The notes under the pieces: model-generated | Told to the model about the DNA's origin: nothing | Database searches by the model: none | Seen by the model: only the letters and a program-made list of their open reading frames with translations | Part shown: one piece after another, positions 1 through 8,538 of the stretch | Position numbering within the stretch: the stretch's first letter is position 1 | Layout: each line of letters opens with the position of its first letter | Translations under genes and position numbers: made by a program | Source of the DNA: CAISIP01 sp963974265 | GTDB taxonomy: Bacteria; Pseudomonadota; Gammaproteobacteria; Burkholderiales; Burkholderiaceae_C | DNA length: 64,000 bases | Reading direction: 5' to 3' | Assembly (NCBI GenBank): GCA_963974265.1 | Contig: CAXBDR010000001.1 | Coordinates: forward strand, 1-64,000

Positions 1-619
1 GCATCGAGGTGCGCACCAGCCGCGCGATGAAGCCGACCCAGCCCAGCGCCAGCGCGATGGCGGGCAGCACCATGCGCTGCACCTCGTCCCAGAAGTCGCC
101 GCTGCGGCTGGCGCCGAGCACCGGCAGCCAGTCGAGCCAGATCGCGAACACCAGCAGCAGAAAGATCGCGATCACGAAGCCGGGCACGGCGATGAAGGCC
201 ACCGACATGAAGGCCAGCAGGTTGTCCAGCCACGAACCCCGATGGGTCGCGGCAAAGATGCCCAGCGGAATGCCGGTCAGCACCGCAATGCCGATGGCCA
301 CCGCGGTGAGGATCAGCGTATACGGCAGCACCTCGCCGATCATGCTGGCCACCGAGCGCCCGGAGATGATGTCCGAGCCGAGGTCTCCCTGCAGCACCTG
401 CACGAAGAACCGGCCGATGCGCACATGCACCGGCTGGTCCAGCCCCATTTCCTCGATGAAGCGCTGCGATGCCTCGGGCGTGGCCTGGGGCCCGAGCAAC
501 ACGGCGGCCGGGTCCCCCGGCACGATCGACGACAAGGTGATGAGCAAGGTCATCGCCCCGAGCACGATCAGCACCGTGGTGACAAGGCGGCTCGCCAGAT
601 AACGCCAGGTTTCCTGCAT
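1..619 (-). CDS. Dipeptide/oligopeptide ABC transporter permease, DppB-like (partial, 3' end off the left edge)
   Basis: Inner-membrane permease of a peptide/nickel-type ABC importer. Translation from the ATG at 619 begins MQETWRYLASRL, then a hydrophobic first helix, the DppB-like stretch IVPGDPAAVLLGPQATPE and MGLDQPV, and several further helices. About 206 codons are visible, roughly two thirds of a normal DppB of about 310-340 residues; the C terminus with the EAA loop lies outside the window. It follows the family-5 binding protein gene by 25 bases on the same strand, so it is almost certainly its partner, with DppC and the ATPases expected further left. The substrate is unknown; the upstream enzymes suggest an amino-acid derivative or small peptide. 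Confidence 0.88.
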   Translation of the reverse strand, partial: MQETWRYLASRLVTTVLIVLGAMTLLITLSSIVPGDPAAVLLGPQATPEASQRFIEEMGLDQPVHVRIGRFFVQVLQGDLGSDIISGRSVASMIGEVLPYTLILTAVAIGIAVLTGIPLGIFAATHRGSWLDNLLAFMSVAFIAVPGFVIAIFLLLVFAIWLDWLPVLGASRSGDFWDEVQRMVLPAIALALGWVGFIARLVRTSM

Positions 620-644
620 GGAAGCTCCGCTCGCCGTTGCCGGC

Positions 645-2204
645 TCAGACCGCGCTGAAGCCCGGGTACTGCCAGTTGATCCAGCCCGGCACGCTGGCCG
701 GCTTGAGCCAGTTGCGGTGCACCACGGCGTTGGCTTCGTTGGTCAGCCACACGTAGGCGCTGGTCTTGTCCATGGCCTTCTGCGCGTCGACCACCATCTG
801 CCGGCGCTTGACCGGGTCGGTCTCGCCGGCCGAGGCCTTGAACAAGGCGTCGAACTCCGGGCTGTTCCAGCGCGACCAGTTCCAGTTGCCGATCTGGCTG
901 GACACGAACCACTGCATGATGAAGTTCGGATCGTGCTTGCCGCTGAAACGCGCCATGTACAGGTCCAGGTTCTTGCCGGTGTCGCCCTTGCCGGCGCTCC
1001 AGTAGGTGCCACCGGGCTGGGCGTCGACCTCGATGGCGACGCCGATCTCGGCCAGCAAGGCCTGCGCCACCAGGGCCATGTTCTGGTACTCGCTCTGGTT
1101 CAGGATGGTCAGGCGCAGCTTGACGTTGGATGCGCCCGCGGCGGCCAGCAAGGCCTTGGCCTCGGCGACGTTGCGCTTGTACACCGGTGCCTCGCGCCAG
1201 TGCCCGGCCACCAGCGGCGGCAGCAGCGTGTTCAGGCGCGGCGCCTTGCCGTTGTAGCCGGCCATCAGCATCTGGTCCACGTCCAGTCCCAGCCGGATCG
1301 CCTGGCGTACACGCACGTCGGCCAGCGGGCCCTTCTCCATGTTCATGCCCATCCAGACATATGCCAGCGAGGGCTGGTCGCTCACGGTCAGGCCGGCGAC
1401 GCCGCGAAGCGGGTCGGCGGCGGCCGGCGCCAGCACCGCGAAATCGATCTCGCCGGCGCGCAGTGCCAGCTCGGCCGTCTTGGTGTCGGTGATCACGCGC
1501 AGGTTGATCTCGTCGAAGCCGCCCTTGCGCACGCCCTTGTAGGCCGGATTGCGCTGCAGCTGAATGCCTTTCTGGCGGTCATAGGAGGCAATCTTGTAGG
1601 GCCCGGAACCCACCGGCTTGGTCACATGGTCGGCGCCGCGCTGCGTTACCGCTTTCTTCGACACGATGCAGCCCGAGAAGTCGCCGATCGCGACGTCGAT
1701 GACATTGGCGCGGGGCTCGGACAACACGATGCGGCCCTCGTATTTGCTCTTGACCTCGACCGACACCAGGTGGATCCAGTCGTTCTTGTAGCTCGATGCC
1801 TTGCTGCCGTCCTTCGGGTCCTGGGCGATACGCTCGAACGAGAACTTGACGTCCTCGGCCGTCATCTCGCCGAAGCCGTCGGTGAACATCTGGCCGGGCT
1901 TGAGCTTGAAGTCGTAGGTGGTCGGCGAGCTCTGCTTGAATTCCTGCGCCGCATCGAGCTCGAACTCGGTCGAGTTGGGCTTGCGCACCATCAGGAACTG
2001 GAACACCGCGCCGGCCACGTCGCCGTCGTACGGCGAGGCGCGGTGGAACGGGTCGATACCGGTGAATTCCCGCGGCACGCGCACCGTGACCGAGGGATGG
2101 GTCTTGCCGCCCGCTTGCGCGCGCGCCGCGAAGGGCAGTCCGAACAGGGCCAGGCCGGCAGCGCCGGAGGCGATCAGGTCACGCCGAGAAATGTGCTTGT
2201 GCAT
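645..2204 (-). CDS. ABC transporter substrate-binding protein, family 5 (DppA/OppA type)
   Basis: Periplasmic receptor of a peptide-type ABC importer, 519 residues, normal for the family. The start at 2204 gives MHKHISRRDLIASGAAG, a twin-arginine signal with the RR pair before a hydrophobic stretch, ending near AARAQA; an in-frame opening further upstream reads as non-coding. Family hallmarks are visible: the early SVTVRVPREFTGIDP, then MTAEDVKFSFERI, VGSGPYKIASYD and the late VRQAIRLGLDVDQML. A GGAG sits about 8 bases before the ATG. It lies between an ornithine cyclodeaminase-family gene and the DppB gene on the same strand, suggesting that the ligand is the substrate of the enzymes encoded upstream. 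Confidence 0.9.
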   Translation of the reverse strand: MHKHISRRDLIASGAAGLALFGLPFAARAQAGGKTHPSVTVRVPREFTGIDPFHRASPYDGDVAGAVFQFLMVRKPNSTEFELDAAQEFKQSSPTTYDFKLKPGQMFTDGFGEMTAEDVKFSFERIAQDPKDGSKASSYKNDWIHLVSVEVKSKYEGRIVLSEPRANVIDVAIGDFSGCIVSKKAVTQRGADHVTKPVGSGPYKIASYDRQKGIQLQRNPAYKGVRKGGFDEINLRVITDTKTAELALRAGEIDFAVLAPAAADPLRGVAGLTVSDQPSLAYVWMGMNMEKGPLADVRVRQAIRLGLDVDQMLMAGYNGKAPRLNTLLPPLVAGHWREAPVYKRNVAEAKALLAAAGASNVKLRLTILNQSEYQNMALVAQALLAEIGVAIEVDAQPGGTYWSAGKGDTGKNLDLYMARFSGKHDPNFIMQWFVSSQIGNWNWSRWNSPEFDALFKASAGETDPVKRRQMVVDAQKAMDKTSAYVWLTNEANAVVHRNWLKPASVPGWINWQYPGFSAV

Positions 2205-2294
2205 GGCAACGCTCCAGGAAGATAAAAGAAAAAAACAATGACAAGGTGGACGCATGCGCGGCGGCCGCGGCACACCGCGCCTGCGTCCGGCGGA

Positions 2295-3299
2295 TCAATG
2301 GAATCGCAGCTTCTGGCCCAGGCCCATGCGCTTGGCCTTCTCCAGCATGGCGTGGCCCAGCGCGATGTCGCTCAGCGACAGGCCGCGGTGCCAGAACAGG
2401 ATGGTTTCGTCGTCGCTCTCGCGCCCGGGCTTGAGCCCGGCGACGATCTGCCCCAGTTCCGCGTGCAGGGTCTGTGCCGACAACTTGCCGGCCTCGACGT
2501 GGGCGCGCAAGGAGCCGAACGGGCCGCCCTTGCACTGGCCCCAGTCGTCGACGACCATCTTGGACATGATGTCGGTCAGGCTGAGTTCGACCGCGCTCAT
2601 CGTGCCGTATGGCACGACAAAGGCGCCGGGCTTGATCCACTCGGTCTTGAGCATGGGCTCGGGCGCGCGCAGCCGGGTCGCCTCGACGACGATGTCGGCG
2701 CCCTCCACGGTGTCCTGCCAGTTGTCGCACACGCGCACCGGCTTGCCCAGGTCCTTGGACAGGCGCGCACCGAAGGCATCGCGGCTTTCGGGACGCGCCG
2801 AATGCACGCGGATCTCCTCGAAATCGAACAACTTGTCGAGCAGGCGCACGTTCCAATACGCGGTGCCGCGCGCGCCGACATGGCCCAGGATCTTGGAGTT
2901 CTTGCGCGCCAGGTGCTTGGCGCCCAGGGCCGTGATCGCGCCGGTGCGCATGTCGGTGATGGCGGTCGCGTTGACGATGGCGATCGGCACGCCGGTGCGC
3001 GGATCGAACAGGTTGAGCATGCCCAGCTCGGACGGCAGGCCCAGCTTGTAGTTGTCGACGAAGTCGCCCACGACCTTGACGCCGGCCAGGTCCATCGGCG
3101 CGCCGATGGCACCGCGCAACACGTTGAAGTGACCGTCGACCCCGGCCTTGGGCGCCAGGTGCACGCGCGGCTCGATGACGCAGCTGCCGCGGCCTTGTGC
3201 GGCCAGGCTGGATTCGATCGCCTGCAGCGTCTCGTCGTCCGTGAGAGCCAGTTCGGCGATGTCCACGCCATTGAGATAAGTCAGGTAGCTGGGTTCCAT
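2295..3299 (-). CDS. Ornithine cyclodeaminase / mu-crystallin family protein
   Basis: NAD(P)-dependent family containing ornithine cyclodeaminase, ketimine reductases and N-alkyl amino-acid dehydrogenases; 334 residues, the usual length. The start at 3299 reads MEPSYLTYLNGVD. The substrate segment VKVVGDFVDNYKLGLPSELG with its conserved Lys and the MRTGAITALGAKHLA segment with its conserved Arg are present, followed by a Rossmann fold. The nucleotide loop is GHVGARGTAYWNV instead of the more usual GxGxQA. The gene lies between the lyase-like gene and the transporter genes in one transcription unit. Ornithine itself is only one possible substrate; an imine or amino acid made by the lyase-like enzyme is equally plausible. 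Confidence 0.85.
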   Translation of the reverse strand: MEPSYLTYLNGVDIAELALTDDETLQAIESSLAAQGRGSCVIEPRVHLAPKAGVDGHFNVLRGAIGAPMDLAGVKVVGDFVDNYKLGLPSELGMLNLFDPRTGVPIAIVNATAITDMRTGAITALGAKHLARKNSKILGHVGARGTAYWNVRLLDKLFDFEEIRVHSARPESRDAFGARLSKDLGKPVRVCDNWQDTVEGADIVVEATRLRAPEPMLKTEWIKPGAFVVPYGTMSAVELSLTDIMSKMVVDDWGQCKGGPFGSLRAHVEAGKLSAQTLHAELGQIVAGLKPGRESDDETILFWHRGLSLSDIALGHAMLEKAKRMGLGQKLRFH

Positions 3300-3352
3300 G
3301 GTGTCGTTTGTCGTGTGAGTGAATGAATCGGTGGGTGGAAGAAGAATCGCGG

Positions 3353-4897
3353 TCAGAGCGCGCGCAGCGCGTGGCCGGCCATGACCGGACGCAGCGCGTC
3401 GCGCAGCTGCCGCGCGAGGTCCTTGCCGAACAGCGCCGCCTGCACGCGCATCGCGTCCGGGCCGCTGGGACGGTCCGCCTGCAGCATGGGCACGGCGGAG
3501 CGCACCGCATCGAACACGGCCTGCGTGCCCCGGCCCAGCTGCGCGCCGCCACGCAGGTCCACGGCCTGCGCCGCGACCATGGCCTCGATCGCGACCAGGG
3601 CACGCATCAGTTCGAGTTGCTCGTGCAGCTTGCGCACGCACAACATCGCATGGGTGGCATGGTCCTCGACCGTCTCGGAGACCACCAGCGCGTCCAGGCT
3701 GGCCGGCGTGGCCTTCAGCCGGATCTCGGCATGCAGGGCGGCGACGGTCTTTTGCAGGGAATTGAATCCGGTGCTGGCACCACCGACCGGCGACAGGTAT
3801 TTCGGCAGGCCGCTGAGGTGGGCCGTCTGCAGCTTGATCATGCGTTGCGCGCCGGCCGTGGCCAACTGCACCAGCGCGATGGCCATGCTGTCGAATGTCA
3901 ACGCGATCATCGGCGGATGGAAGTTCGGCGACGACAACATCTGCTGCTCGGCGGCAAACACCAGCGGGTTGTCCGACGTGCCGTTGATCTCGGTGTCGAC
4001 GGCCTCGCACAGATGGGCGAAGGCGGCGTGGCCGGCGCCGAAGACCTGGGCCATGGTGCGAAACGAGATCGCGTCCTGGATCGCGCGCGGCGGCTGTTCG
4101 GCCAGTGCGCTGCCCTCGAGCAGGGCACGAAACAGGGTCGCCACCGCCGATTGGGCACCGGCCGGGCGCGCGGCCGCGATGCGCGGATCGAACACGGTGA
4201 GGTTGGCGGCATATCCCTCGTCCGCCAGCGCCGCGACGGCCGCGCCCACCAGCAGCAGGTCGGCCAACTCGCAGGCCGCGACCGCCGCGTAGCCGGTGGT
4301 CAGCGGGCTGGCATTGATCAGGCCCAGTCCGTCCTTGGCCTGCAAGGCCACCGGCGCCAGCCCGGCCGCATCCAGCGCCTGTGCGCCGGTGAGCCGCCGG
4401 CCCTGGTACCAGGCTTCGCCCTGGCCGATCACCGGTGCGGCCATGTGGGCACACAGGCCGAGATCGCCGGCGCTGATCGAGCCGCGCATCGGCACCAACG
4501 GCGTGATGCCATGGTCCAGCAGGTCCATGACGGCCTGCGCCGCCTGCGGGCTGACACCGGTTCCGCCGCGCGCGAAACCGATCACGCGCACCAGTTGCGC
4601 CGCCCGCACCACGTCCATCGGCAGCGGTTCGCCCATTCCGATCATGCGACCCAGGATGATCTGCTGCTGGTAGGCGACGACCTCGTCCGCGTCGAGCCGG
4701 TAACCCAGGTTGCCGCCCAGGCCGGTATTGAGCCCGTAGACCGGCGCGCCGTCCGCGATGTGTTGCTGCACGACCGCGCGGTCGGCCTGCAGGCGTTGCA
4801 GCGCCGCCGGCGCATACGCAAAACGATCCGTGCCACGCGCCATCGCCACCAGCGTGTCGTGGCGGATGAACGCGGAATCGATGATGTGTTGTGGCAT
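3353..4897 (-). CDS. Aromatic amino-acid ammonia-lyase family protein (HAL/PAL-like) without the MIO serine
   Basis: Histidine/phenylalanine ammonia-lyase fold, 514 residues from the ATG at 4897, matching the usual HAL length of about 510; the frame is also open upstream to 5038 but looks non-coding there. YGLNTGLGGNLG (catalytic Tyr loop), GEPLP and NGTSDNPLV-type segments are intact. Canonical members form the MIO electrophile from Ala-Ser-Gly in GSVGASGDL; here the segment reads RGSISAGDLG (residues 142-145 are S-A-G-D), one residue short, so the MIO serine is missing. DNA at 4463-4474 supports this without a frameshift. The protein may be a non-MIO enzyme or a new activity. It is the first gene of the operon and divergent from a LysR gene. 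Confidence 0.85.
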   Translation of the reverse strand: MPQHIIDSAFIRHDTLVAMARGTDRFAYAPAALQRLQADRAVVQQHIADGAPVYGLNTGLGGNLGYRLDADEVVAYQQQIILGRMIGMGEPLPMDVVRAAQLVRVIGFARGGTGVSPQAAQAVMDLLDHGITPLVPMRGSISAGDLGLCAHMAAPVIGQGEAWYQGRRLTGAQALDAAGLAPVALQAKDGLGLINASPLTTGYAAVAACELADLLLVGAAVAALADEGYAANLTVFDPRIAAARPAGAQSAVATLFRALLEGSALAEQPPRAIQDAISFRTMAQVFGAGHAAFAHLCEAVDTEINGTSDNPLVFAAEQQMLSSPNFHPPMIALTFDSMAIALVQLATAGAQRMIKLQTAHLSGLPKYLSPVGGASTGFNSLQKTVAALHAEIRLKATPASLDALVVSETVEDHATHAMLCVRKLHEQLELMRALVAIEAMVAAQAVDLRGGAQLGRGTQAVFDAVRSAVPMLQADRPSGPDAMRVQAALFGKDLARQLRDALRPVMAGHALRAL

Positions 4898-5073
4898 GGC
4901 GGCGTGGATCTCGGCGGCGTTGTGTGCGGTTGCGTCGGGTCGTACAAGGACCGTGCGCCGAAGATTAGTGGCAGCACCATGACAAGTAAAATTCAGAATT
5001 CTTAGGGCTTCATATTGGAAAAGCTCATGCACCAACATGGTTGGCCTCGCGCAGGCGCTTTCGGCCGGCGCGG
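4898..5073. promoter_or_regulatory. Divergent intergenic control region (lyase-like operon / LysR gene)
   Basis: This 176-base spacer separates the minus-strand lyase operon from the plus-strand LysR gene. Its centre (about 4975-5030) is clearly AT-richer than its surroundings and contains short inverted arrangements such as AGAATTCT and TTC-N6-GAA near 5008-5020. LysR regulators usually bind between themselves and their divergent target, so this is the expected operator and promoter site. I could not fix a single -35/-10 pair with confidence. Confidence 0.4.
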
Positions 5074-5994
5074 ATGAATTTTTCGCTGCGCCAGATCCGC
5101 TATTTCCTGGCCACCGCGCAACTTGGACAGGTGTCGCGCGCGGCCGAACAACTGCATGTCTCGCAATCGGCGGTCACGCTGTCGATCCGCGACCTCGAAC
5201 GCGACCTGGGTTATGCACTGTTCCGGCGCGAGTCCCATGGTATGGAATTGACCGACGATGGCCGCCAGTTCATGTCCCATGCGCTCGAGATCGAGAGCGC
5301 GATCGAGAAGGTCGGCAACATCGCGCGCAGCGATGAATTTGCTGGCGACATCACGCTGGCGGCCAGCAGCACGGTGGTTGGGTATTTCCTGCCCGAACAC
5401 ATCCACCGCCTGTCCGAACTGCATCCCCGCCTGCGGATCTCGCTCCTCGAGCGCGATCGTCCCCAGATCATGGCTGGATTGCTGGCAGGCGAATTCCCGT
5501 TGGCGCTATTGGTGACCTCGAACGTGCAGGACCCCGGCATCCGCACCCAGACCCTGTTCGACTCGCGCCGGCGCCTATGGGTCGCGGCAGGGCATCCACT
5601 GCTTCAGCAGCAGGAAGTGCATCTGACCGATGTCGTCGACGAGCCGCTGATGTTGCTGACCGTCGACGAGGCCGCCGACGCAGCGGCCCGCTACTGGGGC
5701 AAACACGGGCTCGAACCCAACATCCGGTTGCGCTCGACCTCGATCGAGGCGATTCGCAGCATGGTCGCCAACGGCCAGGGCGTGGCGATTGCATCGGACA
5801 TGCAATACCGGCCTTGGTCGCTCGAAGGCAAACGCGTCGAAACCGTCATGCTGGCCGACACCATCCAGCCGCTGTCCATCGGCATGGCCTGGCCCGTCGA
5901 CCGGCCGGTGGCGCCTGCGACGCAGTTGGTGCTGGACTACTTCCGCCAGCGTTATCTCGATCCGCCACTACGGCACAAGAGCGCGCGGCGCTGA
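5074..5994 (+). CDS. LysR-family transcriptional regulator of the lyase operon
   Basis: DNA-binding regulator of 306 residues. The start at 5074 gives MNFSLRQIRYFLATAQLG, the typical LysR N terminus; upstream in-frame residues are Arg-rich filler. The winged helix-turn-helix spans about residues 3-62 (VSRAAEQLHVSQSAVTLSIR) and is followed by a substrate-binding-like effector domain with VVGYFLPEHIHRLSELHPRL and a late SIGMAWPVDRP. It is divergent from the lyase-like/cyclodeaminase/ABC operon, so it most likely activates that operon in response to the imported substrate or a pathway intermediate. No other target is evident nearby. Confidence 0.92.
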   Translation: MNFSLRQIRYFLATAQLGQVSRAAEQLHVSQSAVTLSIRDLERDLGYALFRRESHGMELTDDGRQFMSHALEIESAIEKVGNIARSDEFAGDITLAASSTVVGYFLPEHIHRLSELHPRLRISLLERDRPQIMAGLLAGEFPLALLVTSNVQDPGIRTQTLFDSRRRLWVAAGHPLLQQQEVHLTDVVDEPLMLLTVDEAADAAARYWGKHGLEPNIRLRSTSIEAIRSMVANGQGVAIASDMQYRPWSLEGKRVETVMLADTIQPLSIGMAWPVDRPVAPATQLVLDYFRQRYLDPPLRHKSARR

Positions 5995-6048
5995 CAAGGC
6001 CGGGACGCCGCCCGCGCGCAAGAGTTGCTCGCGCGGCCCGTGTCGGCA

Positions 6049-6945
6049 TCAGGCCACGCCGTGGGCCTTGAACCAGGCCAGCATCTCCTGCCATCCGGCC
6101 TCGGCCGCCTCCTTGCGGTAGCTCGGACGGTAGTCCGCGTGGAAGGCATGCGGCGCGCCCGGGTAGAGCACGAAGCGGCTGGCCTGCGCGTTCTTGTTGC
6201 CCGCCTTGAGCACCTCCTGCAGCCGCGCGACCTCGGCCACCGGGATGCCGTTGTCGGCGCCGCCGTACAGGCCCAGCACCGGCGCTTTCAGATTGGCGGC
6301 CACGTCGTGCGGCGTCTGCGGCATCGTGCCCGGCACCGGGTTCAGTCCGCCGTACCAGGAGACGCCGGCCCGGATCTTGTCGCTGTGCGCCGCGTACATC
6401 CAGACCGAACGACCGCCCCGGCACATGCCGGTGATGCCGATCTTGCGCGCGTTGGCCTTGGGTTGCTTTTCGACGAAGGCCACCAGCGCATCGAGGTCGG
6501 CCAGCATCACCGGGTCGGCCAGCTTGTTGGCCTCGGCCACGACGGCGCGGATCTCGGTCAGCTTGGTCAGGTCGCCGAAGCGGAAGAACGGATCGAGCGA
6601 CACGCCGACATAACCGAGCCTGGCCAGGCGGCGGCAGATGTCCTTCTGGTATTCGTGCAGGCCGAAGATCTCGGGCACGACGATGACGACCGGGTATTTG
6701 CCCGCCTTGGCGGGTGCGGCCATGTAGATCGGCATGTTGCCGCCGTTCACCGGCACCGTCATGTCGCCGGCCTCCAGGCCGTCGGCCGGGGTGCGGATCA
6801 CCGATTGGGCATTGACCGGACCGGCGGCCAGCGCAAAACCGACGGCGGTCGTGGCAGCAGCCATGAAGCCGCGGCGGCTCGACTGCACGGGCGGCAGCAG
6901 GCTCTCGAGATGGGGATCGGCGAAGGACAGGGAATCTTTCAGCAT
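6049..6945 (-). CDS. Dienelactone hydrolase family protein, Tat-exported
   Basis: Alpha/beta-hydrolase of the dienelactone hydrolase (carboxymethylenebutenolidase) family, 298 residues. The start at 6945 has GGAG about 8 bases upstream. The N terminus carries a twin-arginine signal (SSRRGFMAAATTAVGFALA, residues about 22-40), predicting export of the folded enzyme to the periplasm; many homologues are cytoplasmic. The nucleophile Cys is in GITGMCRGG, the Asp in YGGADNGIP and the His in APHAFH, giving the Cys-Asp-His triad. It lies alone, back to back with the aminotransferase gene. A role on aromatic lactones is possible but the substrate cannot be read. Confidence 0.88.
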   Translation of the reverse strand: MLKDSLSFADPHLESLLPPVQSSRRGFMAAATTAVGFALAAGPVNAQSVIRTPADGLEAGDMTVPVNGGNMPIYMAAPAKAGKYPVVIVVPEIFGLHEYQKDICRRLARLGYVGVSLDPFFRFGDLTKLTEIRAVVAEANKLADPVMLADLDALVAFVEKQPKANARKIGITGMCRGGRSVWMYAAHSDKIRAGVSWYGGLNPVPGTMPQTPHDVAANLKAPVLGLYGGADNGIPVAEVARLQEVLKAGNKNAQASRFVLYPGAPHAFHADYRPSYRKEAAEAGWQEMLAWFKAHGVA

Positions 6946-7125
6946 GGTCAACTCCGGATGAGGGTCAATGAAACGGGATGGATGGACAAAGGACGGACTG
7001 CGCCTGGCGAAGGCCGCCAGATGCTGCAAACACGAGGTGGACACAATTTATACCGGATAGTTCACACTTTCGCCACGCCGGCGCCTACTGCGTACACTGG
7101 CCGTCGACCGTTGAAAGGAATGACC

Positions 7126-8472
7126 ATGTCCACCTTGTCCACCAGCACCCATGTGTTCCACCGCCACCTGCATGTCCAGCCGCCGGTCGCGACCAGCGGA
7201 CAGGGCTTGTACCTGACCGACACCGAAGGGCGCAGCTACATAGACGCATCCGGCGGTGCCGCCGTGTCCTGCCTGGGACACGGCCACCCGGACGTGATCG
7301 CCGCCATGCATGCGCAGATCGACAAGCTGGCCTATGCCCACACCAGTTTCTTCACGACCCAGGTGGCCGAGGAACTGGCCAACAACCTGATCGCCGGTGC
7401 ACCCGAAGGCATGAGCCATGTGTATTTCGTCAGCGGCGGCTCGGAGGCGATGGAGGCGGCGATGAAGATGGCGCGCCAGTATTTCGTCGAGAGCGGCCAG
7501 CCCCAGCGCCGCCACTTCATCGCGCGGCGCCAGAGTTATCACGGCAATACGCTCGGCGCGCTGGCAGTCGGCGGCAACCAATGGCGGCGCGAGCCGTTCG
7601 CGCCGATCCTGATCCCGGCCACCCATGTATCGCCGTGTTATCCCTACCGCGAACAGAAGGCCGACGAGACGCCCGAACAATATGGGGCGCGCCTGGCGCG
7701 CGAACTCGACGAGACGATCCAGAAGCTCGGACCGGACCAGGTCATCGCCTTCGTGGCCGAGACCATCGGTGGCGCCACGGCCGGCGTGCTGGTCCCGGTG
7801 CCGGGTTATTTCAAGGCGGTGCGCGAGGTCTGCGACCGCCATGGCGTTTTGCTGATCCTGGACGAGGTGATGTGCGGCATGGGCCGCTGCGGCACGCTGC
7901 ATGCGTGCGAGCAGGAAGGCGTGGTGCCCGACCTGCTGGCCATTGCCAAGGGCCTGGGCGGAGGTTACCAGCCGATCGGGGCGGTGCTGGCGCAGAACCG
8001 CGTGGTCGATGCCATGTCCAGGGGCAGCGGCTTCTTCCAGCACGGCCATACCTACCTCGGACACGCCGTGGCCTGTGCCGCGGCGCTGGCGGTGCAACGC
8101 GTGATCGAGCGCGACGGACTGCTGGCCCGGGTGCGCCAGAACAGCGTGCTGTTCGAGGCCATGCTGCGCAAGGCCTTCGGCAACCATCCGCACGTCGGAG
8201 ACATCCGCGGGCGCGGCTTCTTCTGGGGCGTCGAACTGGTGCAGGATCGGGACAGCAAGCAGCCGTTCGAACCGAAGAAAAAGCTGCACGCGCAGGTCAA
8301 GAAGCAAGGGTTTTCCCGTGGTTTGATGGTTTACCCGATGGGCGGAACGGTGGACGGCTGGTATGGTGACCATGTGTTGCTGGCCCCCCCTTTTATTGCC
8401 AGTGAAGCGGATCTGGCCCTGATCGTCGAGCGGCTGTCAGAAGCAGTGGATGCGGCGATTGCCGCCGTCTGA
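7126..8472 (+). CDS. Class III PLP-dependent aminotransferase (omega-amino acid type)
   Basis: Aminotransferase of 448 residues that moves an amino group between an omega-amino acid or amine and a keto acid. The family pattern is clear: DASGGAAVSCLGHGHPDV, FVSGGSEAMEAAMKMA (PLP phosphate site), LILDEVMCGMGRCG and the Schiff-base lysine in AIAKGLGGGYQPIG (Lys275). GAAAGGAA ends 6 bases before the ATG at 7126; an in-frame ATG at 7120 is too close to it. It begins a run of four plus-strand genes (aminotransferase, TAXI receptor, TRAP permease, racemase-like) and probably processes the amino compound or acid that the TRAP system imports. The exact substrate is not readable. Confidence 0.88.
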   Translation: MSTLSTSTHVFHRHLHVQPPVATSGQGLYLTDTEGRSYIDASGGAAVSCLGHGHPDVIAAMHAQIDKLAYAHTSFFTTQVAEELANNLIAGAPEGMSHVYFVSGGSEAMEAAMKMARQYFVESGQPQRRHFIARRQSYHGNTLGALAVGGNQWRREPFAPILIPATHVSPCYPYREQKADETPEQYGARLARELDETIQKLGPDQVIAFVAETIGGATAGVLVPVPGYFKAVREVCDRHGVLLILDEVMCGMGRCGTLHACEQEGVVPDLLAIAKGLGGGYQPIGAVLAQNRVVDAMSRGSGFFQHGHTYLGHAVACAAALAVQRVIERDGLLARVRQNSVLFEAMLRKAFGNHPHVGDIRGRGFFWGVELVQDRDSKQPFEPKKKLHAQVKKQGFSRGLMVYPMGGTVDGWYGDHVLLAPPFIASEADLALIVERLSEAVDAAIAAV

Positions 8473-8538
8473 ACCGCATCAAGACCGCATGCCGCAATGG
8501 CATGTACCATCTTTCTTTTTTCAGGAGAGGAACCCACC

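Noticed and set aside
2295..4454. A 719-codon open frame covering the cyclodeaminase-family gene and continuing through the lyase-like gene in another frame
   Set aside because: Only the last 334 codons show family sequence; the rest is the Arg/Ala/Gly-rich shadow of the lyase-like gene, common in GC-rich DNA.
6025..8472. An 815-codon plus-strand frame joining sequence antisense to the dienelactone hydrolase with the aminotransferase
   Set aside because: The first 367 codons are the mirror of the hydrolase gene; the aminotransferase has its own ribosome site and start at 7126.
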